From Pyrenopolyporus hunteri (lineage: Eukaryota > Ascomycota > Sordariomycetes > Xylariales > Hypoxylaceae): a stretch of DNA of 64,000 bases. Of the stretch, positions 1 to 11,900 are shown one piece after another. Where the stretch lies: assembly GCA_902806595.1 (NCBI GenBank), contig CADCXC010000047.1:62001-126000 (forward strand), read 5' to 3'. How positions within the stretch are numbered: the first letter of the stretch is position 1; every line of letters begins with the position of its first letter. Below the pieces are notes generated by a model that saw only the letters and a program-made list of their open reading frames with translations, made no database searches and was not told where the DNA came from. The translations under genes and the position numbers were made by a program.

Positions 1-1523
1 GCTTTCCAGCTGGGGCTCGCGCTAGGCCCTGTGGCACGCGAGATCGGCGAGCTGCGAGCTCTGGCAGCCGTGTCTTACCCAACTCGCCCAGTCGTCCCAG
101 GGCAGGGCTCGCAGGTGTCGTGTGTATGTGTGTGTGCGCGCGCCCGACCTGTGGGCGCGTGCGACTGCCGGGGACTTAGGCAGGGGCCGAGCGGGCGAGT
201 TACGCCCGAGGCGTCTTGGCTCGGGCTTGTCTTAGGTGTCCTCTATGTAGGTAGGTACATACTGACCTTCCTATGTATCGTGTTCTATCGCACCAGCTCC
301 GTCCCGTCTTGTTAGGTGTTGTCTGGTCCTGTTATGCCCCCCGCGTTCGTTCTGTCTTGTCTGGGACGCATATATGTAAATATGTCTTGAACGTGGGGTA
401 CTTGCCTACTTACCTATATATCTATCCACCTGCCATAGGCGTATCGCTTATTTCGCACGTTTACCTATGTAGGTATCTGCTTGCTCGCCAGGTATATACC
501 TACCTACTAGGTCCCTACCTGCCTCGAAATATCGTATAAGCCTCAGATGGGTACCTTGGTGTGTATAGGTAGTTATGTAGGTACCTACCTGGGTAAGCAT
601 TTTAGCCAACCCGCCGTGCGAGTATAGCGAGTGTTCAGCTGAGACACACCGCTGAGACACGTACGCAGGCGAGCGTGTGACGCAAACGTCAGCCGCCACG
701 GTTACGCAGATGCTCCGTCGCACAGCGTGCGTGCTGGCCGATTGCGGCTTATTAGCTTATCCTTATGTACCCATCTAGCCTATTCGAGTACCTATATAGC
801 TATCCAGACCGATACTTCGGTGGATATATATCTGTAGGGCAATGCGTAATAGCTGAGCTTAGTTGTCGTCGGTGGTGGGACAGCGAGAGCGGAGGGTAGG
901 TAGGCAGGTAAGCACCGGAACTGGGGATTGGGAGTTCAGCCGCGTTTTTCGTCCCTGAGAGACATTCGATACGCACGAGACAAACGTTTGCGGTAGATGC
1001 CGAGGCTCAAAGTCAAGAGGGTACTTAGGTGAGACGAGGTGGGGGGGGAGGGAAATAAGAGGTAATGATTGAAGTTCTAGTTCGGATCACGAAGTCCGAC
1101 GAACGGATAGATACCTGTAAGCAGGCGAACAGTAGTGAGCTTCTAGTAGGTAGAATTAAAATATACTAAAATCTAAAAGGAAAGTTTCAATGTCAAGTGG
1201 TATCTCTGTTGTTCCTGCACCGTTTTACACCCCGAATAATGATGCCCTAGTAGATGATAAGATGTACAAGAATGTGAGGTACAGGTAACCCAGATAAACC
1301 CCCCTCTTCCGTATGTCGCCGTTCGTCAAGGGCCCGCAGTTCCGTCTGCTGTGGTCCCATATTCCCAATCCCGTGTATCCGTAAAGTAAATATAGCCATT
1401 GCAAAGTCTTCAGGGCTGTTCCCCTGGTCGATGTTGATAGTTGTAATGGTAAGCGTAGTAGTAAAACATGATCTCGAAAAGAGAGAAATTGTTACAGCTG
1501 TATGATCGATCCGAGTGCCTCGT
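1..1523. other. Gene-free region with GTAGGTA/TACCTAC simple repeats
   Basis: No reading frame here looks like a conserved protein. The stretch is rich in short, partly palindromic simple repeats built from GTAGGTA and TACCTAC, for example near 240-260, 400-520, 560-590 and 890-915, and has a GT-rich run near 120-140. The same repeat type recurs in most long intergenic stretches of this window and is not seen in the coding exons. Confidence 0.6.
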
Positions 1524-2156
1524 TCATTCGGGCAGCTCGAAGTGTTGTTCCTGTTCCGTTTCTTCATCTGAGTCGAGCTGGAACACGATGCCCCGCCGCT
1601 TCCACTCGCCCCTCTTCAGCTGGGCATCCCTGTCGTTCATCCACTCTGTGGGCCGCCGGCGGTGGTTTGTGTGTTGCGTGGGAGACTGGGCGGGCGACGA
1701 GGAATTGATGTCGGCTAGGCCCGGCGGGATAGTCTGCCAATCCTTGAGCGGCCACTGCACGCTCTGGTCATAGACGTAGGGTCGGCCGCCGGCCGGCCGG
1801 GTAAAGAAACAGTTGTGGCCCTTGATGGGCGAGTACTCTGCAGCGTCCTGCAGGTGGTCTGCGGCATGGCGTTGCGCCCGCTCAAAAAACCGGCGCTCCC
1901 GCTCTTCATCCTCCTGATACCGTAATTCGTCGTACTCGGGAATGATGTGTGGTGATGTGTTGAGGCTTAGAGGCGGATGCAGTGATAAAGGGTCATATAG
2001 CCTAGTGTCGGCGGAGCTGCTCGCCGTCGAGGCGGTGCTCGAGGTGCTCCATTTCCGCGCGTGAGCGTTGGTGTGCTCCTCGAGGCTGTTCTTCCTGCTT
2101 TGCAGGCTGCTCTTGGATTTCTTGTGAAAGAGTGTCGATCTGTTTAAGCCCCGCAT
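1524..2156 (-). CDS. Hypothetical protein, about 210 aa, unknown function
   Basis: I do not recognise this protein. It is a single uninterrupted frame on the minus strand. I prefer the internal ATG at 2156 (protein beginning MRGLNRSTLF) because the upstream extension to 2231 reads like low-complexity leader; starting there would give 235 aa. The N-terminal third is rich in Ser, Lys and Arg with runs of STAS type. The middle has a charged stretch of Asp, Glu and Arg (about residues 70-100) that could form a helix. It is followed by a compact segment, KGHNCFFTRPAGGRPYVYD, that looks like the conserved core. The C-terminus is acidic (DSDEETEQEQ). No signal peptide or membrane segment is visible. 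Coding status is inferred from length and composition only. Confidence 0.55.
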   Translation of the reverse strand: MRGLNRSTLFHKKSKSSLQSRKNSLEEHTNAHARKWSTSSTASTASSSADTRLYDPLSLHPPLSLNTSPHIIPEYDELRYQEDEERERRFFERAQRHAADHLQDAAEYSPIKGHNCFFTRPAGGRPYVYDQSVQWPLKDWQTIPPGLADINSSSPAQSPTQHTNHRRRPTEWMNDRDAQLKRGEWKRRGIVFQLDSDEETEQEQHFELPE

Positions 2157-2231
2157 GATGGATGACGAGTAAAAGTAAAAAGTATATTGGAGGTAAGTAG
2201 GTATACTCCTCTTCGCTGACGAGGAGCACAA

Positions 2232-4986
2232 ATGATTGTAAGAATGGAAAGAAGAGATACTACTGCGTCTCGTAGTAGGAGGTCATAAGCAAGCAGCGAG
2301 GCTTAGGTGAGATGTGTATAAGTGTATACCAGCTTGCGAAAAGCTGGCAGTTGGATAAGTCCCGAAGAGACGAGCTGTAAGTTGGAAAGCACAGCTTCAA
2401 TCCTTCAGCCGGACGAGTTGGGACGGGGAGACAGCGGAAGGTTATAGTATTTTAATAGCCGTTCAGCCCATTCTGAGATCCACCCAGATCGTCCCTGAAG
2501 ATCCGGTGAAGAAGAAAAGAGGAGACTTCAAATGCTGGTACCTTGCATCTAGCTTGATTCCTCTCTGCGCTTGCGAAGAATGCGGATGGTGGGCCGCGGG
2601 TGAGCAAGGAAGCCTTAAGTCTTAAACTTCGTATGGGCCGGTTCGAGACGAAGAGGGAAAAGAGCTTACTATCTCACGCAAACGGTACACAAGACTATTA
2701 CGATCCCTTCTTGGCTAAGCTGGCCAAGCTTGCTGATGGTCGTGGTTGTGTGGACCGAATGCGTCATTGTTCAATAGTGGGCGTGTGGCCGCAATTCTAT
2801 GTATTGCATCCCGTCATAGGTCCGCCAATCACCGGCTCGCATGTCTCAGAAGCCCGGTCGAACCTTGGCAGCTAGATTGGTGTGGATGGGAGGGGAGGGA
2901 TGGACTTTTTTTTTTCTTTCTCTTCTTCTCTTTTTCTTCTTCTTCTTACATCCCAAGTGCCTATAGTATTGGGAACGGACTCCTGTGGACCCAAGTTACG
3001 TGAGTTTCCTCTTCTTCCTCGTGCTGGGTGCTTGGTTCTGGAAGGAAAGGAATATAAAGGATGTTGTTATCCGTTTTCCGTCACGGTTCTTCGTATCGTG
3101 GTCGTATCGCATTGGCATTGGACGAGGGGGGCCGCGCAGGGCTATCGACCCTACCCATGTCGTAACTTATGATCCCATCAGTTTGGATGATCTTGCAGAT
3201 CCCAGCTGGCGCATCACCGATGCTACTAGGGTTGGTCGATGTGGGGATGCTCGAGAACCGGCTCAAGACAGAAACTTAATTGATACCGGTGTTTGGTTTC
3301 GACACACCTTTCCTGTCTCGTCCGAACTATCCATAGTGCTCTATCGGATTTAGGCAATATCTTCAACCCTATTGGCGATTAGAATAAATGACCTCTTTAC
3401 TAAGACGTCCTCTACCAAGGTGCGGAAAGAGGAGGGGAGCGTAGCGCGGGATCATATTATTTCTAAGGCTCCCAACTATGACACTATAATAGATGATAAG
3501 TTACGTCAAGCTCAAGCGTCTACGAGCCGATACCACCATTCGTTTGACGGCCACCTAATATAGCAAAGCCCGATTCTTTTTATCGGAGGTACCCTGATAA
3601 CGAACTGTCTAGAATCTTAATTTCTCCCAGAGCTCTCGGGTCCGAGTCCGCGTGCACTAGTCAGGGATCCTTTCCAATGCTCTCCATGCTTCAGTCTTGG
3701 ATGGCAGCCTATACGATAGAGTTAAGGTTTTCTGTTCTAGATGGCCTTGGATGACTAGAGCCGAAAGCTCCAAGATAGACGACCCGTCGTCGGTTCTAAC
3801 GGCTCAGCTCACCCACCCTCTTTTAGTCCGAATCATAAACTCTGGAGCCGGGCCTCTACCTATTTGATTGGCTGTCGAATTATTAATCGATGACTCCAGA
3901 ATCGTGTTTATCGTATACGAGAGCCGCGTAGCGTCGACGTGCGAGTCAACTCATGCAAGGAGTCTAGCTTATTCTAGACCGAGGAGGAATAAAAACCCAC
4001 GGGTATCTATCTAAGCGTATCAAGCATTAGGTAGGTATTAGGTGAACCTAGATACAAGTCGAGGTAGCCGGCCGGATGCGTATTCGGCAAAGGAGCAGAA
4101 GCCACTGAATAAGGCTTAGCAGACAGGTGGTTAAGGGGGGTGCCTCCAAGAACTATAGCGTCAACGATGCCCCGGATTTCCTCTATACCTCTTATGAAGC
4201 AATTGGGGCACGACTTGGGCGGGCAATGAACTTTCTCTGACGCTGCCTAAATCCTAGACGACTGACTATGTGGCTGATGGAGAATCGTATATTGAAATTC
4301 AAATGTCGTCTCACTGGGTATTACCACTGGCCCGCCGTGAGCAGCTGGTAGGTATATGAGACACAATACCCGGCATAGAATGTAGAGCCAACGAGATAAC
4401 CGAATATGAGTATCCACCCATCCTTATCAGAAGCTGCTGATACTGCCACCGTGAAATGTTCTCGCTCGGGTAGTCGGGAATCTAATACGCATTAGAGCGG
4501 GCGAACCAAAATTGTCTAGTGTTTGGCTGCTAGGGAACGTCGGCTAGGGGACGTCGACTCGGGAGCCGTTCCAGCAAATTTGGTTCGATTTATACTTCAA
4601 CGGTGGACTAAAGCCCCTCTCCTCTTCCCCGGATTTTAGTCTTTAGATGAATCGCGAATCCCAATGCCCAGTGTATCGACTAAGGAGGCTGTGTGAAGCC
4701 GTGAGGGGATGAACCCCGGCCTTTCTATAGAGTAATGGGGTGTCTATGTGGAATAGCGCCACGGTAGTAGAGGTAGTTGTGCTCGTCGTACTCGACGGGA
4801 ATCGCTAGTTTGGAATTTGAAGTTTGAAGTTTGAAGTTTGGATCCAAGCCAATTATCGTGTAGTATAAGCTGTGCCCATACCGCGACCGCCATGATTGTC
4901 CCAACAGATGAATTCCAATACGGCTATCTCCAATGCGTGGTTAGCGGTCGCGTTAGGAATACGTCCTAACCTTTGGCAAAGCTCGC
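2232..4986. other. Long gene-free interval
   Basis: About 2.75 kb with no credible gene. It holds a CT-rich tract at about 2907-2945, a short tandem heptamer (four units of about AAGTTTG) at about 4815-4840, and otherwise unremarkable sequence with scattered stops. A degraded transposon relic is possible, but I could not recognise a protein remnant. Confidence 0.5.
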
Positions 4987-5436
4987 TTATAACACGCCGT
5001 CGTGCTCTCCAGGAAGTCTCTTCACACGCTTCTGTTCCCAGTTATCGATGTCTTTCGCGGCCAGCCTCTACAATCATCGTTCCCACGTCAGAAATATTCT
5101 CGGAATTGGCAGGGTGAGTAGAGAGCAAGCGATGGGGCTTCCGAATGGTTACGAATGGGGAAAACTAACATAGTATTCGTCCTTGATATTGACCCTGCGC
5201 CCTGCCTGACCGACACCCAACGCCTCCTCGCGAGTCATTTGCCTAACCCGTCTATCGTGTTTCTCGTATCGTACGGCGGTGGCGGGTGTCAAGACGAAGG
5301 AACCGGCGACGATTACAGACATAAATGGCAAGCCAAACAGTAGGAACGGGTGCTTTGCCATAGCGGCACGATATCTCGCGGCGAAGGTGCCCGTCTCGGC
5401 GGCGCTTCTATATTTCTTGGCTGGGAACACCGCCAT
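4987..5436 (-). CDS. COX16: Cytochrome c oxidase assembly protein COX16, mitochondrial
   Basis: COX16 is a small single-span mitochondrial inner-membrane protein needed to assemble cytochrome c oxidase. Two exons: 5170-5436 and 4987-5067 (minus strand); the intron 5068-5169 has donor GTTAGT and acceptor TAG. The joined protein is 115 aa, the usual size. Exon 1 has a basic N-terminus, the family segment KHPFLLFGLPFMSVIVAGSF (membrane span at about residues 28-50), then TPATAVRYEKHDRRVRQMTREE. Exon 2 restores the conserved tail RLAAKDIDNWEQKRVKRLPG and ends DGVL. Splicing is needed: unspliced, the frame stops after six junk residues. The gene diverges from the Mec1/ATR gene with about 555 bp between the start codons. 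Confidence 0.93.
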
Positions 5437-5991
5437 TGCGGAACGAAAGAGGTTATCGAATTGGGTTATTCGCCTACCGGCACGGGCTATCGATGTTGGT
5501 TTCTGAGGTTAAAGTTGTATAGCTATTAAAGTAGGTAGATATGTGAATGTCCAGAGTATCGTATGACATCAAGTAATGGAATGAAAATGCGCCGTTAATA
5601 AAGTTCACGACCTCCACCGGCCTACCACATACCTACATATTATGTACTATGTATATCCGATGCACCTCTTATCGGATAAGCAGTTGGTACGTAGGTATTG
5701 TACCTTGGATTGATAATGGTACGAGTGACCCACGGACATGTACAGATCCGGATCCCCGCACTGCCCACCTTATACCTGCACGGAATAGGTACATCTACCT
5801 TACCTGCATGTATTTACCTCTCAGTTTAAGATTCGGATTAGGTACTACGTAGCCTTTCGAAACTCCGAATTTAAGTCACGTGCGTCCGCGACAAGCAAAT
5901 TCGCGTGAAACGCGTCCCCAAACTTCCAATACAGACTTCGGCATCATCACCTGTTCAGAGTCAGCCGGCCCTAGACAATTATATCGACGCC
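5437..5991. promoter_or_regulatory. Shared divergent promoter region, COX16 / MEC1
   Basis: This 555-bp interval separates the start codons of COX16 (minus) and the Mec1/ATR kinase (plus), so it must hold both promoters. It contains TACCTAC/GTAGGTA repeats at 5530-5545 and 5625-5840. The frame of the kinase is open upstream of its first ATG, but only from a GTG codon at 5905, so I start the protein at 5992. No specific factor site can be named. Confidence 0.5.
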
Positions 5992-8900
5992 ATGGCTCCA
6001 ACCTCCCATGGAAGAGCTGGGCCAAATGGCCGCGATGACTCTGCAAATGGCTTGCTTCACAACAATAACGGTCCGCCCCCGTCCACGCTGGCCGCGCAGC
6101 TGGTGGAAAACATCTCGGCTTCGGCTCGCTCCTCCCGGCCAGATGAGACGGCGGAGTTAAAGAGGCTCTTCGGCATCATCGAGGAGGTAAAGAATCAGCC
6201 TGACCTATTGAAAACCGCCAAAGAGCGAATGGAGCATAATCACATGCTCATCTATGTTTATACCCGGGTCGTCTTAGAAGGCCTTAAGTGGGACGACCCC
6301 TTCGCAGATAAGGCTCAGCTACGCGCGGACGCCTTAAGGGCCATAAATTTCTTGAAGATTACTATCAGGGAAACCCCCGAAGCCCTCGTCGTCAAATCCG
6401 ATGGGCCCAGCTTTCTCTTTAGGGGAACCGAACACCTGTGGCTGTGGATCTTCCCCAAGGTCCTTAAAATGCTGGGCAGTAGCCACTGCGCTGACCTCAA
6501 AGATGAGATCGAGCTATTTTTTCGTGAAGTTTTCCTAACCGCGTGCCACACGGGGGTCTTATGGACCTTCCTACCGCAGTTTATCGCATATTTTAAGCTA
6601 TCCTTTGACGGTACGCTCGTAAATACCTCGATTCCGTCTAGATGATCTTAGCTGATGGGTCGTGAAGCTATAATCGGACATCTTAGAGACCTGAAAGTCC
6701 CTTCGACGCATCGAGACGTCCCCACTTACTTGCAACTACCCCCAATTCAATTCCTCACAGAAGCCGGTCAAGGTGACCCGGAATCCTTTCAACCGCAGTG
6801 CGCGTATGCTATACTATCCGCATCGCAGGCTCTTCAGCACGCCTCAGGTCTCTTATCCATTATGTCGATACCTTTGACCCACCGCGGCCCCGGATTCGAC
6901 ATCATGTCCGTTTTCCACGAGTACATTCCGTGGCTATCTGATGCTTATATTCACCTTCATGGGATCCAGGTCCGATGGCAGTACCTGTTTCCCAACGTGC
7001 TTCACCTGCTTCTGCAGAACACGCTACAGATTCTCGGGACTGTTAAGCTCGCTAGCAGCATTGACGCCTGCATTAACGAAAAAGTTTCTGACCTATTAGC
7101 CCGCCTTTGCGTGGAGATGCTAACCCATTTATCTGGACACCTTAAATTTACCGAGCAAGTAGAATGGGGTTGTCGTTTACTCTGTAGGTCGTTCATCAAG
7201 TTGGCCGAGGGTTGTCGGGATTCTAGATTGCTGTCCCAACTCGTTGCTTCGCGGCTATTCCCGGCTCTGGAGGTGTTCCCTATCAACCACTACCAGTATT
7301 ACCTAGGCGTACGTATCAACTTCAGCCCGGGGGAGAAAATACTAACCTAGGCCTAGGACGCCTTCTTACTACTCCGGATGGCGGCTGATTACAATCTCAA
7401 GTCTGGCCTTGCTAAACTTGAGTTTCCCGGCGATGAATTTGATAAACCATTTTCTTTAGTGATTGGCGACCTTTGTTCGAAAATCGAGGCTGAATCCGCC
7501 GAGCCGCATCAGAAACGTAGGAAAGTGTCGTTTTCGGCGGTATCGTCCGGCGAGGTGACCAACCGAGCCTGTTCCCTGTTAAGAACAGAACAAACAGGGA
7601 GACTTACGTTCGTACGCGTTGACCTAGAGTACGTCTTGTCGCCAACCACCCCAAAGCCACCGATCTTATAAGAGTTGCTTACCATAATAGACGTCAGTTC
7701 CAAGGGCTATCTGAACACGAGTTGTGTCGAATTATTGATACTCTCGGCTACGTCTCCTGTTCTGCGGACGACACACTTTCAACGCATGAAAATGGACATG
7801 GGAATCTTCCGCGATTCGACTGTCATCATCGCCGACCTTCCGGACCTTTTTATGAAGTACCAGCCCATCTTGAGGTAAAATCTGAGGTCCAGGATATATT
7901 CGCTTCTTTGGTTCAATTGCCCGCCTTCCTTGAATCACGGAAGCCGCGCGTGTCCGCGATGGTGGCCATAAGGCGTATCGCACAGCATTGTACGGACCCT
8001 AAGTTTCTGGACATTGAGCTTTCCCCGACTGCGCAATGGTGCTTGAAATCTCTTCAGAGTTCCGTCAGGGAGCTCCGCATTGCTGCTGGGTACGTGAACG
8101 TCAAAGTTGTATTTCAAACTCGTATCTAATCAAATTCTAGGCGGACTATCGCTGTGTTCTTGTCCCCGCCCGAACACTCGAAAGCCGTTTTAGAAGTTGG
8201 TAGGAGGAACCGCGGGAACGTCCTCAATATACTTCGATCGCTCTCGGAGCAGGACGTTCCTCAGCTCACCGAGACCTGCATCTTGGCTTGGTCTCAAGTG
8301 GGAAGGTAAGCGAAGACGCTCGACGTCACGTGCGAATAAGGGCTAAATGTTTATAATAGTGTTATACCTGCCGATGAACTCAATCTCGTGCTCGTCAAAC
8401 TAGTTGATTATCTAGGTTCCGAGGGCATGATCACGTCTGCGGCGGCCTTTGCTGAGGTATGAATATCCGAATGCCACATCGCTGTCCTGGAACACATCCC
8501 TTACCCTAGACAGATAGTAAAGCTTGCCCGATCTCGAAACATGACTATAAGGCAGTTATTTGAGCCGTTCTGGAGATATCTCGCCTTTTCCGCAACCAAG
8601 GATCTTACAACTCGGCCGAAATTAACACGGCTATTAGCAGAACTGCTGGATATGAGCGTGGCGGAATTACTGCTATACCTCCAGAAATATGCACTGCCTT
8701 GGCTAGTGCTCACAAAGAAGCGGGACGTGATCCAGAAGATTGCCGAGGCTCGAAAAGAGACGGAAATATGGCAGCCTTGCCTTGACGAGGCTAACCTGGG
8801 CCCGATTTTGGCCCTCCTGCTGACGCAGGAGACCCCTGATATTCAGCAGTTTTCCATGGACTTGTTGGGGCACATCTCTCCTCATCTAAACAAATCAGGT

Positions 8901-11900
8901 GGTCTTCTAGAGTTACTCCGAATAGAACCTATTGGCACTACTTTGGAACTGCTGAAGGCGGCGGGTGACGCCGAAGAAGATCGCAAACCTTACGTAGGAA
9001 TTCAGATCTCCCTACTGTCTATCGTTAACAATACTGACTCATATTCATAGATTCGGAATGTCCTGAACAAAGTTGCAAGCATGATGCTGGCGGGGAGCGG
9101 TGAACTGAAGAAAAAGGTGCACGCGTCGGGCCCCTTCTTACAAAGGTACGCTCTAGCTCTCATGGCTGGGTTAACGCAAGTCATCAACGACGTGTCCATT
9201 CGCACCCCAACTGAAGAGCGAAAACGTCACATCAAAGCAATGGAAGAGATGATTCGGACAGGGAAGCAGTATATCCGTATCGCCCGTCCGCAGGTACGAT
9301 AGATGTCTTGTCATTATGTTACATGAATACTGACACATTGAACACAGATATCTGCTTGTCTTCAGGCTGCAATGCTGCATGATGATCTTCGCTCTACTGC
9401 GTTCTCCTGCTGGGCTGCGATGCTTATTCATCTAGAAGAGGAAGACGTCGAGGCTCTCATCGAAACGACGTTTTTCCTCATTAGCCATTACTGGCCCTCT
9501 TTCGACGAGGCCACCCGACAGCTCTCGCGGAATCTGATCGAGTCTTTGCTGGAAAAGGAAGCTGTCGTCTTAGATGCCGCCATAAGCAAACTTCCATCGT
9601 TCAGCCATATACAAGACCTATCTGATATCGAAACGAAACTCAGCAAGCTTCGGCAGCCTGTCGATAGTAGGACAGCGTTCCTTCTACTGGCGGAAAGAAT
9701 TCGTCATGAGAACGACGGGGTCGTTTTACTAGCCCTGAGAGAACTTGCGTCCTATCTTCAGAGACAGCAAGGCTATTTACAGGCGTCCGCCGTGAGCGAA
9801 CAGCCTGATTCGGTTGTGCCTACCCTTGCTCGCTCGCTCCTCGACTGCGCGTCAAAATTCAGCGGTGTCCATAGCGAAATCAGTGATCTCTGCACACAGT
9901 GCCTAGGGTTGATGGGTTGCTTGGATCCTAACCGCGTAGAGACGGTTCGTGCCGAGAGGCAGATCGTCGTCAAAAGCAACTTTGAGCACGCTGGTGAAAC
10001 GACAGACTTCGTCATCTATATACTAGAGGAGGTGCTTGTTAAATCATTCCTCTCCGCGACCGATACGAAGCTCCAAGGCTTCCTCTCGTACGCCATGCAA
10101 GAGCTACTCGATAGGTCCGACATCAGAGCCGCCGTTGAGATGCTAGGCTCGAGAGAAGCCGGGCCCATTTATCGAAAATGGCTATCGATGTCCTCGACTG
10201 CTCGGGAGGTCTTGATACCTTTCATGACTTCGAGATACGTAGTTCAACCAATGGCACCGCAGCAGACAGAGTACCCCATATTTCGTCCGGGTAAGACGCG
10301 GTACGCCAATTGGATGCGAAATTTCACCCTTGACCTCATGCGTAAACCGCAGGCCCCGTTTGCTCAACTCATATTCGAACCCCTATGCAGAGTAATCAAA
10401 ATCAAAGATCTATCAACAGCTGAATTCCTATTTCCTTACGTAGTCCTTCACGTCATTGTCGGCGAGGACACAACGAACGAGGAGCGCGAAAACGTCCTTA
10501 ACGAACTCCTGAACGTGCTTCGGCACGAAGTTCCGAACGATGCGAGTTACGAACAGAAGGAGAATCAAAAATTATATTGCCAGGTATGAATTTACGTCGT
10601 ACCACTTTCATAACCAATCGCTAACTATTACAGGCTGTATTCCGTTTCATCGACTATGCCATGCGATGGCTGCAGTTGAAGAGGACTCATACCAACTTAG
10701 GTCCCCGCGACCTCGAAGCGATGGATAAGGTGCAAATCATTCTCGACCAAATCCCACCCGAATTGATATCTGAACGAGCGGTCGACTGCAAGGCTTATTC
10801 TCGTGCTCTGTTTCATCTTGAACAGCATATTCGTCAAATGGACGAGAAGAAGCTTGGGGGCGGAAGAGAGCTATTCCTCCAGCGGTTGCAAGACATATAT
10901 ACGCAAATCGACGAACCGGATGGGCTTGAGGGAATATCCGCGCATTTGCACGTACTAGACATCAACCAACAGGTCCGGAGCCACCGGAAAGCTGGGCGGT
11001 GGGCTGCAGCACAGACTTGGTACGAAATAAAGCTGGCCGAAGACCCCGACAACGTCGATACCCAGATCGACCTCTTGACTTGTCTTAAAGAGTCAGGACA
11101 ACACGGTGAGTTCATTCTCATATTAGTTTTAACCATACCGTCTAACCAACGTCACAGATGTTCTTCTCAATTATGTGGAAGGTATTGAGAAGCACACCGC
11201 TGTCACGACGATAAACCGTATAGTACCATACGCCGTGGAAGCCTCCTGGGCAACGGGAAGATGGCAAACGATGGAGAAATTCATCACCAAGTATCAGGGA
11301 GAACCATCAGAGGACTTCAACGTGTCCGTCGGCCAAGCTCTCCTTTGCCTATACAAGGGATCGACAAAAGACTTTGTTGATCAGATGAGGACACTTAGAG
11401 ACAGGGTCAATGCTTCGATGAACTACTCGGTCACATCATCCCTACAGGCGTGCCACGAGCCCATGTTGAAGTGCCACGTATTGACCGATATAGAACTGAT
11501 TGCTGGGATTAACAACGACAGCAACCAACATCCCCAGGAGATACTTAAAACCCTCGATCGACGTCTCGAAGTCCTCGGATCCTACGTTAACGATAAGCAG
11601 TATGTGTTGAGTATTCGGCGGGCAGCTATGGAGTTGGTAAGGTAAGTTACCCATGAGTTCTCAATATCATACACGCCTAGTTTCTCATACTGATTCGACT
11701 AGGCCGAGGTTTGGCGATTCGGACATCTCGGCTCTTTGGTTGTCGAGCGCTCGGCTTGCGAGAAAAGCCGGCTCCATGCACCAGTCTTTCAACGCAGTGC
11801 TCCACGCTTCTCAGCTTGGTGACAACTCGGCGACTATCGAAAATGCCCGGCTGTTATGGAAAGAAGGCTACCAGAGAAAAGCCATCCAGACACTCCAGGG

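Noticed and set aside
4575..4595. GGTTCGATTTA, resembling a tRNA B box
   Set aside because: No matching acceptor or anticodon arms nearby.
6655..7350. Separate gene starting at the ATG at 6655
   Set aside because: The frame joins the upstream exon through a 57-bp intron (6611-6667) and is part of the Mec1/ATR kinase.
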